Position numbers and translations under genes: made by a program | Notes under the pieces: model-generated | The model's input: the letters and a program-made list of their open reading frames with translations, nothing else | The model's database searches: none | Told to the model about the DNA's origin: nothing | From: Catonia carolina | Lineage: Eukaryota; Arthropoda; Insecta; Hemiptera; Achilidae | NCBI GenBank assembly: GCA_035578175.1 | Contig: JAQMRL010000002.1 | Location: forward strand, 93,226,748-93,290,747 | Direction: 5' to 3' | Length of the DNA: 64,000 bases | Shown here: positions 59,051-64,000 of the stretch, one piece after another | How positions within the stretch are numbered: position 1 is the first letter of the stretch | How the letters are laid out: every line of letters begins with the position of its first letter

Positions 59051-60130
59051 GGGCGAAAATAAGATACATTTTCTTATGGACAGTCACAAATAGTGTCTAA
59101 ATTTCGTTGATAGATATTTTAAATTTCGCGGTCTTCTTAAAAGTGCGTCTATAAGATATAACATCATTTATAAGAAATTTTGAATGTTTAATAATATTAT
59201 TTTTAGTAAAAGAAATTGGGTTTTAAAATTTATCGTTGTAGTTATGATACTGTAGAAAGCTGGTGTTAATTATTTATGGTGCTAATAATTAAACGGGTAC
59301 TAGCTGGGAACTTAACTAAAACCGCCAGACTAGTACTCAATAACTTAAGTTTTTTTTTAAATACCTATCAGTACTTTATTCAGTTAGTTCAGTTCAATTT
59401 TTACGGTTTTGATATACTGGACGTTCCAAAGAATTAAATTAAAAAATGTTAAATAATAATTCTTTCTTTAATCGTTTATTCACAACAGTGAAAAATGATA
59501 CAGCAAGTAGCCTAATTATATGATAGGTATGAGATAGGGTTTCATTGGTACCTCCACGAGGTTTGTGAGTAGGAAAGTTAAATTTTGTGTAAATTTTATA
59601 TATTAGATTACCATTTAGTCTTTTAAGGCATCTTACGAAATTGTCAGTTAGTTATAACATAAAATTTAAACGTACAAGTGGATTGTAGTGTTATTGTGGT
59701 TTCATGCAAAAGTATTCGTACTGATGTGGAATTTTGAACAGCATTTATTTGAGAATCTTTGTGTAAGGTTTTGTTAATAATGTGCAGGTGCTTTTGTAAC
59801 ACGACGTTATGTTTGACTGGAATTTCTGAATGCGTCGTAAATTAGAATGTTTAACTGAACCGTAAATTTGAAACCCAAATAAGTAATTCCAAATGAGTTT
59901 TAAAAGAGAAGGATATATGCGCTTTCGTTACACTCCTTGAGTCACGGGTAATTTTGAGCTTTTATAAAATAGGCACCCCAGTTTTATTCCTCAGTTTAAC
60001 AAATAAATTTTTGTGCCATATGTAGAAAAAACGTTGGATTAGAATTTCCCTAAATTAACAAGAAATTAATACATGCGAGTACAGTGATAATTATGCAAAA
60101 CGATTACAGATACAAACAATCTGTTTTCTG
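59051..60130. other. AT-rich sequence, no gene recognised
   Basis: Nothing supportable was seen. Confidence 0.4.
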
Positions 60131-60139
60131 CTTAACAAA

Positions 60140-60740
60140 CTACAGTTCATACACTAACTTTCCACGTAGTTTACATCATTTTAGAGGCACTTGTTACAGC
60201 GTAGCACGAGGTTTCTTATGCCTTCTTCACAGAACATCACCTCTGTGTCAACCATGTGGTAACATGTCCTTTGAGCTCGACATCGTTTTTGAATTTTTGT
60301 CTAACAAGGAATTTTTTCAAGTGCAAAAAGAGATGAAAGCCACTAGGGACGAGATCAGGGCTTTACTGTGGGTGGCTAAATTGGCACTTGCCGAAGTCCT
60401 GTAAGGGTTTTCGTGTCGTATTCGGAATGTAAGGTCCTGGCATTGTCATGAATAAAAATATTGTCGTTCGTGAGCATTCCTTGAAGCTTATTTTGTATTA
60501 CAGAACGCAGTTTCACATAATAAATAACAATTGCATAGATTGTTTCACCCTACGGTAAAAATGTCCACCAGAAGAATACCGAGCTGATCCCAGAAGATTG
60601 TGCACTTAATTTTTCACGAGTCAAGTTTCTTCGGCTTTAGTCCTTACTGGTGATGAAGTGAATCACTCATTGTATTTTCCCGTACCCTCAAAAATCTGTC
60701 AATAAATGTCGACTTGTTTAGTGATCGTTGCAATAAAAAA
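60140..60740 (-). pseudogene. Decayed mariner-type (DD34D-like) transposase
   Basis: Minus-strand text across frames: KIKCTIFWDQLGILLVDIF (near 60610-60555), YLLCETA, IQNKLQGMLT, then FIHDNARTLHSEY (IFIHDNAR at 60456-60433, catalytic Asp kept), and near the end RTCYHMVDT, EVMFCEEGIRNLVLR and NKCL. These follow the order of mariner transposase C-terminal motifs (VFWD..G, CETL, AIQNKR.G.L, LHDNAR, YEEGI..LV.R..KCL). Many stops and shifts are present and the N-terminal half is not recognisable. Confidence 0.65.
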
Positions 60741-60840
60741 ACAAATGACAGATTTAATCTAACAAGCGGCGGGAGTTTTAATCAACTTTATCATTCAACC
60801 CACACACTATAAAACGTAAACAACACACAACGAACACAAA

Positions 60841-60981
60841 ATGGCGTTTTCTTCTGCTTCACTCAGAGCAACTACGGTGCATGCGCTGAACGGTGATGGC
60901 AGCAATGATGAGATAACGGATAATAAAGAAACTTACCTTCTGGACGTCCCTCGTATACTAACAAGTACGAATTGCTTTTGA
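60841..60981 (+). CDS. Small ORF (46 aa), unidentified
   Basis: It begins CAAAATGGCG, an insect-like start context, and reads MAFSSASLRATTVHALNGDG onward to TGA at 60981. Local GC is above average. CTATAAAACG lies about 35 bp upstream. No family is recognised. It may be part of the 5' region of the neighbouring mariner or chance. Confidence 0.2.
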   Translation: MAFSSASLRATTVHALNGDGSNDEITDNKETYLLDVPRILTSTNCF

Positions 60982-63460
60982 AGAAATATGAATTTAAGCG
61001 ACGAAATTTAGCCTTAATAAGTTAAACAAAATTACAGTATAAAAATTGACACAATAGAACGCACTTTGTTTTAATTTAATTAGTCTAAGTATTTTATATC
61101 TTAAACATGCCCTTTGTAAAAGAATAAGTTTAACAACGCAGAGAAAATGATCTAAATATTTTAGAAACATAAATAAAAATACTTTAGTAATCATTATTCA
61201 ATGATAATTCAAACTAAATTGTGTTAAATAATTGGATTCATCCACCCGTGTTCCTTAATCTGTTTAAGTTATCACCAGTTATTCTAATGCGAAAAACTAA
61301 TAATTAGCATAGTACTTCTAAAATCATCTTAATTTTCTCTAGAGATAAACGGAGTAATTTAGGAAACATTTAAAAGAAATGAAGTATTCATAAAAAAACA
61401 TCGTCATCACCATTCATAAAATTGAGTCAAAACTTTCTTTATACTGAGTCTTGAAAAAATATGATATGAAAAGACTTATATTTTACAACATACTACTTAA
61501 AATGTATTTCGCTTTTAAAACGTGCTAAAATTCAGTTACTTCAGATAACGTTTACTTAATGTTTGTGTTTTGATTATTAAAAACTGATTTCAAAATAATT
61601 AATCGTCCTAAGAAATTATATTAACTAGAAAATTAAACAGTAAATTTCGGGTTTTTTAATTAATCCTATTTTCAAATTAAATGACCCATTTAATATAACA
61701 ATGAAATCGTTATTATTTTTGTAAATTGTAAAACATGGAGAATGAAAACGGTTCGGCGCAACCTGCTGTGTGGGTTAAGCTTGGTTATTGAGCATAGCTA
61801 TGAAGGGAGTAGTTAACTGCATTCCTGACTGTGGTTATACCAAGCATTGGTTCGTTTTATTCATTATTTAATACTACTCCAAAACATCGGTAATGTTCGT
61901 TCCAGTAAATGTAAAGTAATGAATGGTGTTTAAAACCGCAAATACTACCGGTCCTGTGAGGTTTGTGGTTTAAACACCGCTGACAAATAATTATATTCGG
62001 GTAGAAATCTGTTCACTTCATTCAACAACCCGGTATTCGTATTTCGGCAGTTATAATACTATGTTGAGTGTTAGATTACTGCTGTCGGTTTATTCTATTT
62101 TCTCAAAATTAAAATATAAACACGTCTGTAAAATTTGAATGCCTACGGGACGATCATAGTTAGTAAACATAACAAAATCAACAATGGGAACAGTGCATGT
62201 ACCTACTCACTAAAAACACTCTCGTTTTACGATAACACATTTAACGAGTAAACTAACAGAACACAAAGGACAAAAACTTTTAAAAACAGGAGAAGAAAAA
62301 ATAAAGGTATGGGGTTAACAACATGGAAAGAGAAAAATTCCTTTTGCGTTGAAACTGTTTACGTTGCAAATAGTTTTGCTTACAGAAGATCTTGCAAAAA
62401 TGTAGGCTATATTATTTCACGTAAATTCTCAATGTTTTTGTGACTTTTAATATTTGTATAATATTTCATATTTTAGGGGAACCTGCAACCAGAAATTCAA
62501 AGAAAATCTGTTTTTTACAGCCTAATGTAATAATACATACTTTCTTCTACGTAAAAATTTGTAATTTTATTAATGTGTATAATTATTTAGGTTAACGTTG
62601 TATAATTATGTGTAAAAATGTACTGAAAATTAAAGTTTTCCGATAACTTTTCGTTATTTATGAAAAAAATTGTGTTAGGAAAGGATATTTTGTTCTTAAT
62701 GCGTCTAGCGACAGTGTTTGTTTTGTTTATTACTAAAATTTGAGGTTACCTAAAACTTCTTAAATGTTTTTTGTTGAACTAAGAACTTAGACGCTAGTTT
62801 CTTATTTCAATATAAATGGCTAATTATCTTAGAAACCGTTGAAGGTATAATAATGGGCGTCTCCCTTCGCGCGGACAATTTAGCCTGTAATAATACAAGG
62901 TGAAACAAAAATTACCAACACTAAAACAAAATGCACGATACAGTTTTCTATAAAGCGTACATTTATACAACAATATATAAATCTCTTTCTAACCTTAACA
63001 AAATTGTATCAACAATTTTAAAACAGCGCTACTTTAATTTTTTAATTAAATATTAATATTCGTCAATATTTCTAGAACACTGTTACGCACTGTGAATGTC
63101 TTATGAATGTCATTGATATTCTTACTGTTTGTTTATCTAAAAATAATTTGTAGCTAATAGTTTCTAGCAATACATTAGAAAAAGAGTTCTTTTTCTAGTA
63201 CAACTAGTACAATTAATTAGTACTAGTAGGTACGGTAAAATAGTAAACAATAAAATAGTAAACACTACACTTGGTATTCGATAAATTCGGTAAGCGCATA
63301 TCAAAAAACTTCAACACTTTTTAACAGTAATGATCGCACTGAACGACAGTTGATTGAACACTATTTTACAGTTTTTACTATGCGTTTCATTCGCTGGTTA
63401 GGCGTCAGTAGTTGATAATATTTGCTGTCGAAACCAGTATTATTTGTAAATAAACCGTGC
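60982..63460. other. AT-rich sequence, no gene recognised
   Basis: The 61740-62060 part is slightly GC-richer but shows no frame or repeat that I recognise. Confidence 0.4.
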
Positions 63461-63466
63461 CTATTA

Positions 63467-63668
63467 ATAAGCCTATTTTTTTTTAATTCATTTATTTAAC
63501 GTCGCATCAACTGCAAGGTCATTAGCGACGACGTTGGGGTGTAACTTTGAGTAATGAGGATGAAATGATTTTTTGTAACGTATGAAAATATGCCGTGCCT
63601 GAGTGGGATTCGAACCCAGGGCCACATAATGAGAGGCGAGCACGTTACCAACTGCGTATAAGCCTATT
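63467..63668 (-). mobile_element. SINE family A with perfect 11-bp target duplication (A5)
   Basis: The SINE body is 63478-63657. On the minus strand it has CGCAGTTGGTAACGTGC (A box, 5' end cut by about 20 bp), B-box GGTTCGAATCC, the family body and the stem CGTCGC/GCGACG (plus-strand 63500-63505 and 63525-63530; 19-nt loop), then an A-rich tail. ATAAGCCTATT is exact at 63467-63477 and 63658-63668. Confidence 0.9.
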
Positions 63669-64000
63669 ACTGTACGCGTATAATAACAATAATAACTGAT
63701 GATTAATTATATTATATTACATCACTCCCAATTCGCATTGCTGTATTTATCATAAACGTATTTTACTATGAAATGTAGAAAAATATGTACATTCGTTTTG
63801 TGAACAGTCTATAACACTAATCGAGGGACGGGTGGACGTAGTACGTGTAGAGTCTGTCTACGCTAAGAGTACTCCGACGTAGGCAATCAGCAATACAAGT
63901 GAGCATGCGTATTAATTAAAAATGCCCATAGCATGATTAAAAACAAAATTCCATACAACACTGATTCGCTCGAAGCTCAAGATAATAAAAAACACGTTCA
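63669..64000. other. Window end, no gene recognised
   Basis: The last 200 bases are modestly GC-richer, with no readable frame or repeat. Confidence 0.4.

Noticed and set aside
1..64000. CRISPR arrays, bacterial operons or prophage
   Set aside because: No regularly spaced repeats or bacterial gene organisation; all evidence is of a eukaryotic, insect-like repeat landscape.

Overview
This looks like a gene-poor, AT-rich stretch of an arthropod nuclear genome, most likely an insect. Three things point that way. The mobile elements are of types common in insects: an I-like LINE with RNase H, Jockey-like and R1-like LINEs, mariner-type transposases and tRNA-derived SINEs. One LTR has a TATA box followed by a TCAGT initiator. 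No operon or Shine-Dalgarno structure is visible. I see no convincing host gene. Nearly everything recognisable is a transposable element or its relic, and the rest is AT-rich sequence with short stop-bounded frames.

Layout. 0.36-1.16 kb: LTR end of an LTR retroelement, with a second copy at 44.56-45.26 kb. 2.5-3.3 kb: broken Tc1/mariner-like transposase. About 3.9-4.3 kb: degraded copy of a terminal-inverted-repeat element (family M). 6.18-6.36 kb: SINE with a Gly-like tRNA head. 6.52-6.78 kb: unexplained open frame. 8.53-13.93 kb (minus): apparently full-length I-like LINE with two intact ORFs overlapping by 8 nt. 14.45-15.27 kb: family M copy. 16.64-18.37 kb: Jockey-like RT fragment preceded by paired palindromes. 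21.4-28.4 kb: a cluster of LINE 3' ends of several clades. 29.8-35.1 kb: SINEs, another M copy, a foldback element with about 200-bp inverted repeats, and an R1-like 3' end. 38-43.1 kb: LINE relics, including one LINE inserted inside another, and a second Jockey fragment. 44.3-45.3 kb: SINE plus LTR. 50.0-51.3 kb: SINE abutting a 92-bp inverted-repeat element. 55.7-60.8 kb: SINE, R1-like LINE 3' end and a dead mariner. 63.5-63.7 kb: young SINE.

How the parts relate. The most interesting link is between the intact LINE and the SINEs. The LINE's 3' end, the Met-like SINE family and the Gly-like SINE all end in the same motif: six bases ending GTCGC, a 19-21 nt loop starting TAAT, then the complementary six bases, then an A-rich tail. 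The outermost stem pair differs in each of the three groups (G-C, C-G, A-T) but pairing is kept. This suggests a structural signal read by the LINE reverse transcriptase and copied by at least two SINE lineages. Target-site duplications at seven insertions (one with a mismatch) support target-primed insertion.

Limits. Clade assignments come from motif recognition, not database searches. Boundaries of decayed elements are approximate, and decayed ORFs were read by eye across frameshifts.
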